DNA from: Desulfobacteraceae bacterium
GTDB lineage: Bacteria; Desulfobacterota; DSM-4660; Desulfatiglandales; HGW-15
Direction: 5' to 3'
Assembly (NCBI GenBank): GCA_003819975.1
Contig: RPPU01000144.1
Coordinates: forward strand, 1-9,036
DNA: 9,036 nucleotides
Shown here: positions 1-6,013 of the stretch, piece after piece
Numbering within the stretch: the first letter of the stretch is position 1
Layout: each line of letters starts with the position of its first letter
The notes under the pieces: generated by a model
What the model was told of the DNA's origin: nothing
The model's input: only the letters and a program-made list of their open reading frames with translations
Databases searched by the model: none
Made by a program: the position numbers and the translations under genes

Positions 1-1065
1 CATACCCAGAACGACACCCTGCAAAACCGCCTGGACCCGGGCAAAAAATTGATTTTCAATACCTTCTGTATCCCGATCAACAACAATTCCATTGCCGGCT
101 TTGTCGCCAACACCCTTAAGACCGTTAATATCCCGGACGTTTATGCTTTAAACCATTCCGTACCTTTTACTTTTGATCCGCATTTTGATCGGATCTCCAA
201 CTATCATACCGGCTCCATCCTGGCTGTGCCCATGACCAATCAAAGCGGAGAATTACTGGGCGTCATGCAACTGATCAATGCCAAAGATGAACAGGGCCGG
301 ATGATCGGTTTTCCCCAGATTGACGAATCGCTGATAAAATATTTTGCCACCAGCGCGGCCCTGGCCCTGGACCGCGCGCAGATGACCCGCAATATCATTC
401 TACGCATGATCAGTATGGCGGAACTGCGCGATCCCAAAGAGACTTGCGCCCATGTCAACCGCGTGGCCGCCTATGCCGTGGAAATTTATGAAACCTGGGC
501 CCACCGCCAAGGACTCCAAGCCGAAACCATTGAACAAAAAAAAGACCTCTTGCGCATGGCTGCCATGTTGCATGACGTGGGTAAAGTAGCGATCAGCGAT
601 TTGATCTTGCGCAAGCCGGCTCGTTTGACCATTAATGAATTTGAGATCATGAAAAGCCATACTTTTTTGGGCGCCCGGCTCTTTATCACTCCCCATTCCG
701 ATTTTGATGAAGTAGCCCGGATCGTGGCGTTAAACCACCATGAGAAATGGGACGGTTCCGGTTATCCGGGCCATATCGATCCGCTCACTGAAAAACCATT
801 GCCGGGTTATACCAATGATTACGGACAGGCCCGGCCCAAACGCGCCGAGGAAATTCCCCTTTTTGGCCGGATTGTAGCGGTAGCGGATGTTTACGATGCC
901 CTTTGCTCCCGCCGCTCCTACAAAGAACCCTGGGACGAAGACCGCATCCTGGCGGAAATCGACCAGGCCTCAGGCAAGCACTTTGACCCCGAAATTACCC
1001 ACGCCTTTTTCCATTCTCTGGAAATACTGAAATCCATTGCCCAACGCTACCCGGAAGATGTCTAA
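1..1065 (+). CDS. GAF + HD-GYP domain cyclic-di-GMP phosphodiesterase, 5' end outside window
   Basis: The reading frame is open from base 1 (HTQNDTLQNRLDPGKK...), so the N-terminus lies outside the window; 354 codons are visible. Codons 1 to about 128 form the second half of a GAF sensor domain (IAGFVA, GSILAVPM, GVMQLINAK). An HD-GYP domain follows: His151 in CAHVNRV, the metal-binding HD pair His191-Asp192 in LHDVGK, HHE at 246-248, the signature DGSGYP at 251-256, and DVYDAL at 296-301. HD-GYP proteins hydrolyse c-di-GMP in the cytoplasm, and all the usual ligands seen here are intact, so an active enzyme is likely. The GAF ligand is unknown. No GGDEF partner is in the window. The stop is followed immediately by a hairpin, so this is probably the last gene of its unit. 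Confidence 0.93.
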   Translation, partial: HTQNDTLQNRLDPGKKLIFNTFCIPINNNSIAGFVANTLKTVNIPDVYALNHSVPFTFDPHFDRISNYHTGSILAVPMTNQSGELLGVMQLINAKDEQGRMIGFPQIDESLIKYFATSAALALDRAQMTRNIILRMISMAELRDPKETCAHVNRVAAYAVEIYETWAHRQGLQAETIEQKKDLLRMAAMLHDVGKVAISDLILRKPARLTINEFEIMKSHTFLGARLFITPHSDFDEVARIVALNHHEKWDGSGYPGHIDPLTEKPLPGYTNDYGQARPKRAEEIPLFGRIVAVADVYDALCSRRSYKEPWDEDRILAEIDQASGKHFDPEITHAFFHSLEILKSIAQRYPEDV

Positions 1066-1093
1066 ATGTTTTTTTGTAGGAACAAAAAAACAT
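1066..1093 (+). terminator. A/T-rich hairpin directly after the HD-GYP stop codon
   Basis: A perfect 11-bp inverted repeat, ATGTTTTTTTG / CAAAAAAACAT (1066-1076 and 1083-1093), encloses the 6-nt loop TAGGAA and starts one base after the stop codon. The position suits transcription termination or 3'-end protection. The stem is mostly A-T and no U-tract follows it, so it is not a textbook intrinsic terminator. A hairpin of the same design, in the opposite orientation, follows the MFS gene at 4108-4148. Confidence 0.5.
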
Positions 1094-1103
1094 GAATTCC
1101 GGC
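1084..1103 (+). repeat. Copy 1 of a 19-nt hairpin-associated repeat
   Basis: AAAAAACATGAATTCCGGC (1085-1103; the A-run begins at 1084) also occurs exactly, in reverse complement, at 4098-4116. In both copies the A-run and CAT form one arm of a hairpin and GAATTCCGGC is the flank. Here the GGC end also opens a second 8-bp hairpin, ATTCCGGC / GCCGGAAT (1096-1103 and 1110-1117). Confidence 0.8.
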
Positions 1104-1161
1104 AAGATCGCCGGAATAAACCCGTACAACGGCAAGTCTGTTCATTATTCGTTTTTCACCT

Positions 1162-1205
1162 ATCGACAACCCGGGATTTCTGTTTTTAGAAATCCCCATG
1201 TCGAT
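1162..1205. repeat. Two-segment inverted repeat
   Basis: The outer arms ATCGACA / TGTCGAT (1162-1168 and 1199-1205) and inner arms GGGATTTCT / AGAAATCCC (1173-1181 and 1188-1196) pair perfectly. They surround the loop GTTTTT, with a small internal loop of 4 and 2 nt, giving 16 paired bases. The inner arm resembles the ends of the inverted-repeat element at 8596-8697 (TTTTTAGARATCCCC shared). Confidence 0.7.
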
Positions 1206-1227
1206 GTTGTGGAAATAAGTGCCTACG

Positions 1228-1255
1228 CGTCGTCCGGGGCCCTGCCCGGAAGACG
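1228..1255. repeat. GC-rich imperfect hairpin
   Basis: CGTCGTCCGGG (1228-1238) and CCCGGAAGACG (1245-1255) are inverted, with one mismatch (1232/1251) and a 6-nt loop. This is the most GC-rich stem of the chain. No T-tract follows, so a simple terminator is unlikely. Confidence 0.65.
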
Positions 1256-1342
1256 GTGCCAACGCGAGGGCTTCTGCCCTTGCCTTGCAGGGCAATTAAA
1301 GCAATTATCGGGGGATTAATCCCGTGAAACATGGGATTAAGG

Positions 1343-1421
1343 GGTAGCCGCAGCCTTTAGGCTGCGTGGAACGGACAGGAGTCCGTAAGCACCATGACGT
1401 AGGCTAAAGCCTGCGACTACC
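1343..1421. repeat. Nested palindromic element: three hairpins within an inverted pair
   Basis: The two 24-base flanks (1343-1366 and 1398-1421) are inverted copies matching at 20 of 24 positions, beginning GGTAG and ending CTACC. Each flank is itself a hairpin: CGCAGCC-TTTA-GGCTGCG (1349-1366) is perfect, and CGTAGGC-TAAA-GCCTGCG (1398-1415) has one G/T pair. Between them lies a perfect third hairpin, ACGGAC-AGGA-GTCCGT (1371-1386). The layout resembles a BIME-like intergenic palindromic unit. No other copy lies in this window, so mobility is inference. Confidence 0.75.
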
Positions 1422-1547
1422 ATCGACAAAAAGCCCCACAGCTTGGTTTCAGAATTAGAGTGACTCCGAAGCCGGAATATGTTCGTTTTCGTTGAAAACC
1501 GGTTGCCGAAAACCCTGCGCTTTTCATGACCGTCGCGAATGCAAAGC

Positions 1548-1574
1548 TGGCACGATACTTGAAATAATTATAAT
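1548..1574 (+). promoter_or_regulatory. Possible promoter of the chemoreceptor gene (sigma-54-like, overlapping a TATAAT box)
   Basis: TGGCACG-ATAC-TTGAA (1548-1563) matches the sigma-54 consensus in sequence and spacing, except that the key -12 dinucleotide is GA instead of GC. A perfect -10 box, TATAAT, lies at 1569-1574 but has no recognisable -35 at the right distance (GCTGGC). Chemotaxis genes are often sigma-54 or sigma-28 controlled. Which reading is correct is unresolved. Confidence 0.35.
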
Positions 1575-1601
1575 AAACTTTAATAAATCTCAAAATAGCC
1601 C

Positions 1602-1607
1602 GGGAGG
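1602..1607 (+). promoter_or_regulatory. Ribosome binding site of the chemoreceptor gene
   Basis: GGGAGG lies 6 nt before the ATG at 1614, a strong Shine-Dalgarno match that fixes this start. Confidence 0.8.
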
Positions 1608-1613
1608 TCTGCA

Positions 1614-2480
1614 ATGAGAACCCATATTAAATTGATGATTATTGAGGCTATTATTTTAATGATGGCTTTAATGGGTTTTTATTTAATTGGTTTTTTTGGA
1701 ACAGACTCACCGAATATTGACACCTATCTTTCGCCCGGAATGATCGTGGTATTGCTGTTATGGGCCGGTCTTTTATTTTCCGCTTTTCTGATCAGTGCCA
1801 GGATCTGGGTTATCAAACCTCTGGCCCAGCGCTTTGCTAAGCTCAACCAAAACGCTTCGGAACGCACAGCTGTCGCCAACCGGGACTCTGATAGGACCCG
1901 GACTTTTAAAACCTCACCGGCGCATCAAGCCAACCGGGATCAAGAGGCTGCGGCTGCATTGGCAAGCCTCTCCGCAATTATTGCGAAAAATACTGAACAC
2001 ACCGATCATGCCCGCAAAATCATGAAAAACGCCATCAAAGCGGCTGAGAATGCCGAAACGTCCATGCAAAGCCTCACTGCCGCCATGAAAGTCATTTCCA
2101 GTTCCAGCGAAGAAATTTCCAAGATAAACAAGACCATCAATGAAATTGCTTTTCAAACCAATTTATTGGCTCTCAATGCCTCTGTGGAAGCGGCCCGCGC
2201 CGGTGAAGCCGGAGCCGGTTTCGCGGTAGTAGCCAATGAAGTGCGCAACCTGGCCCTGCGTTCTGCCGCGGCCGTCCAAAACACGGAATCTTTGATCGCC
2301 AATAATGTGGAAAAAATCAAGGGCGGGTCCGCCCTGGTGGCTGCGGCCTACCAGGCTTATCAGGAATTGATCTCAACCGCGGCCACCACGGCCAAGTTGG
2401 TTAAAGAAATCGGCAAAACCGCCCCGGAACAAAAAAGCTGCGTTGAGCAGGCTCAAAAAGCCATGCCGGCCATTCATTAA
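1614..2480 (+). CDS. Short methyl-accepting chemotaxis-like protein without a sensor domain
   Basis: 288 residues. Two hydrophobic helices (about 7-28 and 41-62) are joined by only about 13 residues, leaving no periplasmic ligand domain. A coiled-coil arm follows, then the almost invariant MCP hairpin tip from Glu177: [34 protein letters not shown] and [11 protein letters not shown], where CheA and CheW normally bind. This class relays signals to the CheA kinase in membrane arrays. No full HAMP domain is evident between TM2 and the coil, and there is no CheR/CheB-tethering pentapeptide. The C-terminal arm stops about 100 residues past the tip, soon after the region usually written EQVNKAV (here EQAQKAM), so it is shorter than in most receptors. 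No other che gene is in the window. It could sense membrane or intracellular state, or be a truncated receptor. Confidence 0.88.
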   Translation: MRTHIKLMIIEAIILMMALMGFYLIGFFGTDSPNIDTYLSPGMIVVLLLWAGLLFSAFLISARIWVIKPLAQRFAKLNQNASERTAVANRDSDRTRTFKTSPAHQANRDQEAAAALASLSAIIAKNTEHTDHARKIMKNAIKAAENAETSMQSLTAAMKVISSSSEEISKINKTINEIAFQTNLLALNASVEAARAGEAGAGFAVVANEVRNLALRSAAAVQNTESLIANNVEKIKGGSALVAAAYQAYQELISTAATTAKLVKEIGKTAPEQKSCVEQAQKAMPAIH

Positions 2481-2643
2481 ACCCAAATTCGGCATTAAAA
2501 AAGGCTTGCCCAACAAACCCACCGGGTCTTCAGGCAACGGTATACTCGCGTTTAGGTTGCCGGCCGCGGGCATCCTCCGGGTTTAAGAACGCCAGCCGTT
2601 CCCGCCGCACGCCCAAAAAACGAATGTCTTTCCGAATCGAAAA

Positions 2644-2652
2644 TGATATAAC
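2644..2652 (+). promoter_or_regulatory. Extended -10 promoter of the MFS gene
   Basis: TGATATAAC has the TGn extension and a 5/6 match to TATAAT. It would start transcription near 2659, about 30 nt ahead of the ATG. No good -35 box is seen, which is normal for extended -10 promoters. Confidence 0.45.
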
Positions 2653-2670
2653 GGTTCCGTTTGATTTTAA

Positions 2671-2677
2671 AAGGAGG
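2671..2677 (+). promoter_or_regulatory. Ribosome binding site of the MFS gene
   Basis: AAGGAGG (part of AAGGAGGAG) lies 11 nt before the ATG at 2689. This is a near-perfect anti-Shine-Dalgarno match with slightly long spacing, and it supports that start. Confidence 0.8.
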
Positions 2678-2688
2678 AGCGCCCGCCC

Positions 2689-4086
2689 ATGAATCCGAAC
2701 GACGCGAACAAATGGACTGCTTTAATCGTATCCACCCTCAGTTCCTTTATGACGCCCTTTATGGGCTCTTCCATCAACATTGCCTTGCCTTCCATTGCCC
2801 AAACCTTCGGCATCGATGCCGTAACCCTAAGTTGGATCGCCACTTCTTACCTTTTGGCGGCCGCCGTCGCCCTGGTCCCTTTGGGCCGCTTGGCCGATAT
2901 TTACGGTCGTAAAAAAATCTATTTATACGGCACGATCCTATTCACGGTCGCCTCTTTGTGCTGCGGCCTGTCCGCTTCCCCGCTCATGTTGATTATCTTC
3001 CGCGTTCTGCAGGGTCTGGGCAATGCCATGGTCTTTGCCACCGGTATCGCCATGCTGATATCCGTATTTCCCCCCCAAGATCGCGGCAAGGTCTTGGGAA
3101 TCAATGTAGCCGTGGTTTATATCGGCCTCTCCATCGGCCCGGTGCTGGGCGGTTTTTTAACCCAGACCGTGACCTGGCGCGGCATTTTTCTGATCAATAT
3201 CCCCTTGGGCCTGATCATCATCTTTCTGGTCCTGACCAGGCTGAAAGGGGAATGGGCCGAGGCGCGCGGCGAAAAATACGATTACCCGGGCGCTCTGCTT
3301 TACAGCCTGGCCATTCTTGCCTTGATGTACGGCATTTCCCTGTTGCCCGCCTTATCCAGCCTTTGGTGGATTTTATCCGGCATCGCCGGGTTTATCTTCT
3401 TCATCCTTCACGAAAACCGTGTCACTCACCCGGTCTTTGAGCTAAAACTTTTCCGGAACAACCGGGTTTTTGCTTTTTCCAACCTGGCTGCTTTGATCAA
3501 TTACAGCGCCACCTTTGCGCTTACTTTTCTATTGAGCCTCTATTTCCAATATATTAAAGGATACTCCCCGACTCAAACCGGCTTCATCCTGATCGCGCAA
3601 CCGGTTTCCATGGTCCTGATCTCGCTCCTGGCCGGTTGGCTTTCGGATAAAAAAGAACCGCGTTTGCTTGCCACCATTGGAATGATCTTAACCGCCATCG
3701 GCCTCTTCCTGTTTGCCTTTCTGCAAACGGATACGCCCCCCTCTCTGATCGTTGCCGATTTGGTCCTGCTGGGTTGCGGCTTCGGCTTTTTTTCTTCACC
3801 CAACACCAATGCCATCATGGGTTGCATTGAAAAACGTTATTACGGCATTGCCTCCGGTTCGATCGGCACCATGCGTTTGTTGGGTATGCTGATCAGTATG
3901 GGCATTGCCACCACGATCTTCACCCTTTACCTGGGCCGGGTCCGGATCACCCCTGAGTATTTTCCGGCCTTTCTGAACGGCACCCGGGTTGCGTTTATCA
4001 TTTTTGGGGTTCTCTGTTTTGGCGGCATTTTTGCATCCTTTGTACGGGGGAAAGTGCACGGGCGCACCGCTCAACCATGCGCTTGA
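2689..4086 (+). CDS. MFS drug:H+ antiporter, DHA2 (EmrB/QacA-type) family
   Basis: 465 residues, hydrophobic along its length with about 14 predicted membrane helices, as in the 14-TMS DHA2 group (usually about 470-510). Family motifs are clear: motif A GRLADIYGRKK (66-76) after the second helix, motif B RVLQGLGNA (from Arg105), and antiporter motif C IGLSIGPVLGG (145-155) in helix 5. Such proteins export amphipathic drugs, dyes, bile salts or lipids across the inner membrane using the proton gradient. No EmrA-type adaptor or TolC-like gene is adjacent, so it may act alone, and its substrate cannot be read from sequence. It has its own promoter and RBS and ends at a hairpin, so it looks monocistronic. 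MFS family is certain; drug specificity is a class label only. Confidence 0.92.
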   Translation: MNPNDANKWTALIVSTLSSFMTPFMGSSINIALPSIAQTFGIDAVTLSWIATSYLLAAAVALVPLGRLADIYGRKKIYLYGTILFTVASLCCGLSASPLMLIIFRVLQGLGNAMVFATGIAMLISVFPPQDRGKVLGINVAVVYIGLSIGPVLGGFLTQTVTWRGIFLINIPLGLIIIFLVLTRLKGEWAEARGEKYDYPGALLYSLAILALMYGISLLPALSSLWWILSGIAGFIFFILHENRVTHPVFELKLFRNNRVFAFSNLAALINYSATFALTFLLSLYFQYIKGYSPTQTGFILIAQPVSMVLISLLAGWLSDKKEPRLLATIGMILTAIGLFLFAFLQTDTPPSLIVADLVLLGCGFGFFSSPNTNAIMGCIEKRYYGIASGSIGTMRLLGMLISMGIATTIFTLYLGRVRITPEYFPAFLNGTRVAFIIFGVLCFGGIFASFVRGKVHGRTAQPCA

Positions 4087-4097
4087 ATCCTGCAGCC

Positions 4098-4116
4098 GCC
4101 GGAATTCATGTTTTTT
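4098..4116 (-). repeat. Copy 2 of the 19-nt hairpin-associated repeat (inverted)
   Basis: This is the exact reverse complement of 1085-1103. The T-run arm belongs to the hairpin at 4108-4148 and the flank GCCGGAATTC precedes it. Confidence 0.8.
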
Positions 4117-4148
4117 CGGCCCCTTGCTTTTCGGGACCGAAAAAACAT
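4108..4148. terminator. Strong hairpin after the MFS gene
   Basis: ATGTTTTTTCGG (4108-4119) pairs perfectly with CCGAAAAAACAT (4137-4148). After one C/A mismatch the stem continues with CCC / GGG around a 9-nt loop, TTGCTTTTC. It begins 21 nt after the MFS stop. The A/T outer stem on a GC-rich core resembles a bidirectional terminator, but no long T-tract follows on the plus strand. It shares its design and a 19-nt segment with the structure at 1066-1103. Confidence 0.6.
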
Positions 4149-4151
4149 TGT

Positions 4152-4180
4152 TTGACACCGGAACAACCTTTCTCTATACT
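4152..4180 (+). promoter_or_regulatory. Near-consensus sigma-70 promoter
   Basis: TTGACA (4152-4157) matches the -35 consensus fully. It is followed after exactly 17 nt by TATACT (4175-4180), a 5/6 match to the -10 box. Transcription should start near 4187, giving a leader of about 50 nt. It lies 4 nt after the hairpin at 4108-4148, so it restarts transcription independently of the MFS gene. It should drive the pentapeptide gene and probably the glycosyltransferase behind it. Confidence 0.78.
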
Positions 4181-4236
4181 TCTAGATAAGGCCGCCGGCG
4201 TCACCCTCTATCAAACTTTTTTTTAGTCTTTGGATT

Positions 4237-4707
4237 ATGGATAAAAAAGAATTCATCGCCAAATTAGAAGACCACAAAAACAAGCGCAAGCCGTTGACCG
4301 GATTGAATATGGACGGTTGCGCGCTTCATCACACCGACCTGGAGGGCCTGATCCTGATTGAATCCGTATTGCGCAATGTGGATTTCAACCATTCCCAAAT
4401 GGAAGAAGTAGAGTTTATCCGCTGCGAACTGGACCACTGCAATTTCGAGCATGCCGACCTGCCGGACGCTAATTTCAGCGGGTCCAAACTCAATCATTGC
4501 AATCTGAGCCACTGCACCTTAAGCGGAGCCAATTTATCGGAGACGACCCTCACGGACTGTGACTTGCAAGACGCCAACCTGGTCATGATCGAGGTCATGG
4601 ACGCGGTCTTCCATCAAGTCAGGGTCAATGACAAGACCGACTTTCATCAGGCCGACACTTCCGCTGCCAAGGAATTCGATATCGTTCATACGGAAAAAAA
4701 AGCCTGA
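4237..4707 (+). CDS. Pentapeptide-repeat protein of unknown function
   Basis: 156 residues. Residues 23-127 read as 21 uninterrupted pentads with Leu, Phe or Met at the central position: CALHH, TDLEG, VDFNH, CNFEH, ADLPD, ANFSG, CNLSH, ANLSE, CDLQD and others. This is the A(D/N)LXX pattern that folds into a right-handed square beta-helix of about five coils. Many pentads have Cys at i-2. A short charged N-terminus (1-22) and a C-terminal tail flank the helix; there is no signal peptide or membrane segment, so it is probably cytosolic. It is shorter than Qnr or MfpA, and quinolone protection is not supported. It is a likely partner in the transcript of the glycosyltransferase 53 nt downstream. 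The ATG has no clear Shine-Dalgarno sequence (upstream is a T-tract), so translation may be weak or leader-dependent. Confidence 0.85.
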   Translation: MDKKEFIAKLEDHKNKRKPLTGLNMDGCALHHTDLEGLILIESVLRNVDFNHSQMEEVEFIRCELDHCNFEHADLPDANFSGSKLNHCNLSHCTLSGANLSETTLTDCDLQDANLVMIEVMDAVFHQVRVNDKTDFHQADTSAAKEFDIVHTEKKA

Positions 4708-4760
4708 ACATCCGGCTCTGAAAAAAATCCCGAAAGAGGCCGACCGCGCTCCGCAACCCC

Positions 4761-5831
4761 ATGAAAGATTTATTTTCAACAAATCCCCCCGGAAAAATCC
4801 TGATCATCAAACCCAGTGCCCTGGGAGATGTCGTGCATAGCTTGGCTTTTCTGCACACCCTGAAGCAAAACTGCCCCAAAGCGGAAATCCACTGGGTGAT
4901 TGCCAAGGGCTTGGAAGGAATGCTGCTGAACCACCCCCTGATCGATAAAATTTGGATCATCGATAAAAATCAATGGAAAAAAATTCGGCGCTTAAAAACC
5001 AGCCTATCCGAAATCCGAACTTTAAAACGCGGACTGGCCCAAGAAACTTTTGATTTAGTGATCGATCTGCAAGGTTTGTTGCGCAGCGGCTTGACGGCCT
5101 GGGCCACCCGGGCGCCGATCAAGATCGGCTTTGCCGAAGCCAAAGAAGGCAGCACCCTGTTCTATACGCATCGCGTTGAAGGCGGGAAGCAGATTCATGC
5201 GGTGGACCGTTATCTGAAAATCCTGCAATTCCTGGGCGGCCGGGTTGCCGAGATCGAATTCCCTCTGCCGCCGTTGAATCCCAGGGCCGAACTACTGCAA
5301 TCCTTGCCCGCGGAATATATCGTGATCGCCCCGTCCGCCGGTAAAAAAGCGAACATGTGGCCGGCCGAACGTTTCGGCGCGCTGGCTGCCCGCCTGCCCT
5401 TGCCCGCGGTCATCATCGGCAGTAAGGCGGACGCGGGCGTCACCCGGACCGCCGTCGAGCATAGCCGGGGCCGCGCTTTGGATCTGGGAGGCCAAACGGA
5501 CCTGAACGGATTGATCCACGTGATTAAAAACGCCCGGCTCTTGATATCCAACGATACCGGTCCCATGCATATTGCCGCGGCCCTGGACGTACCGGTGGTG
5601 GCGATTTTCGGACCCGCCAACCCGGTGCGGACCGGCCCCTATGGCCCGATCCATACGATTGTTCGTGAAGATTTGGAGTGCTCGCCCTGTTATCGCAAAA
5701 AACCCTGCAGCCATTGGCGCTGCTTGTTAAACATCACGGTCGAACGGGTTGAGACGGCGGTTCTGACGAGCTTAAAGCAGAGAGCAGCGATCGTGAAACG
5801 TGAAATGTCAAACGTGAAACGGCAAATGTGA
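4761..5831 (+). CDS. Glycosyltransferase family 9, LPS heptosyltransferase-like
   Basis: 356 residues with the GT-B layout of the WaaC/WaaF family, which moves heptose from ADP-heptose to the LPS inner core at the cytoplasmic face of the inner membrane. The N-terminal KPSALGDVVHS (17-27) holds the conserved GD whose Asp23 corresponds to the presumed catalytic base. The C-terminal SNDTGPMHIAAAL (from Ser263) is the nucleotide-sugar binding motif, followed by FGPANPVRTGPYG. A cluster of four cysteines (307, 310, 316, 321), seen in many GT9 proteins, comes next. The sugar and acceptor are not proven; WaaC-like is more likely than WaaF-like. The upstream SD is poor. It follows the pentapeptide gene by 53 nt, probably co-transcribed. 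Oddity: the last 12 residues (Val345-Met356) are encoded by a 7-bp tandem repeat running into the gene; the native end was probably near residue 340. Confidence 0.88.
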   Translation: MKDLFSTNPPGKILIIKPSALGDVVHSLAFLHTLKQNCPKAEIHWVIAKGLEGMLLNHPLIDKIWIIDKNQWKKIRRLKTSLSEIRTLKRGLAQETFDLVIDLQGLLRSGLTAWATRAPIKIGFAEAKEGSTLFYTHRVEGGKQIHAVDRYLKILQFLGGRVAEIEFPLPPLNPRAELLQSLPAEYIVIAPSAGKKANMWPAERFGALAARLPLPAVIIGSKADAGVTRTAVEHSRGRALDLGGQTDLNGLIHVIKNARLLISNDTGPMHIAAALDVPVVAIFGPANPVRTGPYGPIHTIVREDLECSPCYRKKPCSHWRCLLNITVERVETAVLTSLKQRAAIVKREMSNVKRQM

Positions 5832-5833
5832 AT
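5792..5833 (+). repeat. Six 7-bp tandem units (YGTGAAA) across the glycosyltransferase stop codon
   Basis: The units are CGTGAAA, CGTGAAA, TGTCAAA, CGTGAAA, CGGCAAA and TGTGAAT. Three units equal 21 bp, hence the 7-residue period in the encoded tail (VKREMSN then VKRQM). The gene's stop codon lies in the last unit. An inverted cluster of the same motif lies at 5941-5975. Confidence 0.8.
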
Positions 5834-5940
5834 GTAGTAAACATGACTTGAAGCATAAAGCTCACAATCCATAACTGAATGAATGGCTATTTTCTTCAAC
5901 CCTTAATTCCACGAACCATGGGACTAAAAACTGTTTTTTA

Positions 5941-5975
5941 TCTTACGTTTCACGATTCGCGTTTCACATTTTACA
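5941..5975 (-). repeat. Five inverted 7-bp units (TTTCACG) in the convergent junction
   Basis: Read on the plus strand: TCTTACG, TTTCACG, ATTCGCG, TTTCACA, TTTTACA. These are degenerate reverse complements of the heptamers at 5792-5833. ACGTTTCACGAT (5945-5956) is an exact inverted match to ATCGTGAAACGT (5790-5801). The sequence between the clusters (5834-5940) shows no gene. Confidence 0.7.
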
Positions 5976-6013
5976 ATAACTCGTAACCCGCCGACTGAAC
6001 AACTCCACAACAT

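Larger units (their letters stand above)
1066..1613. other. 548-bp non-coding region with a chain of hairpins
   Basis: No convincing gene is present: the short frames here cross palindromes and lack family-like sequence. The first 360 bases hold successive inverted repeats: 1066-1093, 1096-1117, 1162-1205, 1228-1255, 1267-1294, 1312-1340, 1349-1366, 1371-1386 and 1398-1415. From about 1426 to 1540 the only structure seen is a 6-bp hairpin, GTTTTC / GAAAAC, with a 3-nt loop at 1485-1499. From about 1548 onward lies the A/T-rich promoter region of the chemoreceptor gene. The hairpin part could be a stack of palindromic repeats or a structured RNA; sequence alone does not decide. Confidence 0.75.

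Noticed and set aside
1062..1319. Small open frames on both strands between the HD-GYP and chemoreceptor genes
   Set aside because: They run through the palindromes, overlap each other on opposite strands, lack an RBS and show no family-like sequence.
1066..1425. c-di-GMP or other known riboswitch
   Set aside because: No recognisable conserved core was found, and the hairpins lie far from the next start codon.
2958..3440. Plus-strand frame of 160 codons inside the MFS gene
   Set aside because: It is an alternate frame of a hydrophobic transporter; the composition is Arg/Pro/Gly-rich as expected for a shadow.
4237..4707. Qnr-type quinolone resistance protein
   Set aside because: Too short, and the interrupting loop residues of Qnr are absent; only the generic pentapeptide fold is supported.
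5210..5714. Minus-strand frames of 136 and 140 codons inside the glycosyltransferase gene
   Set aside because: They are antisense to a well-recognised GT9 protein and their translations are low-complexity shadows.
5792..5975. CRISPR array
   Set aside because: The units are 7 bp and contiguous without spacers, and no cas gene is present.
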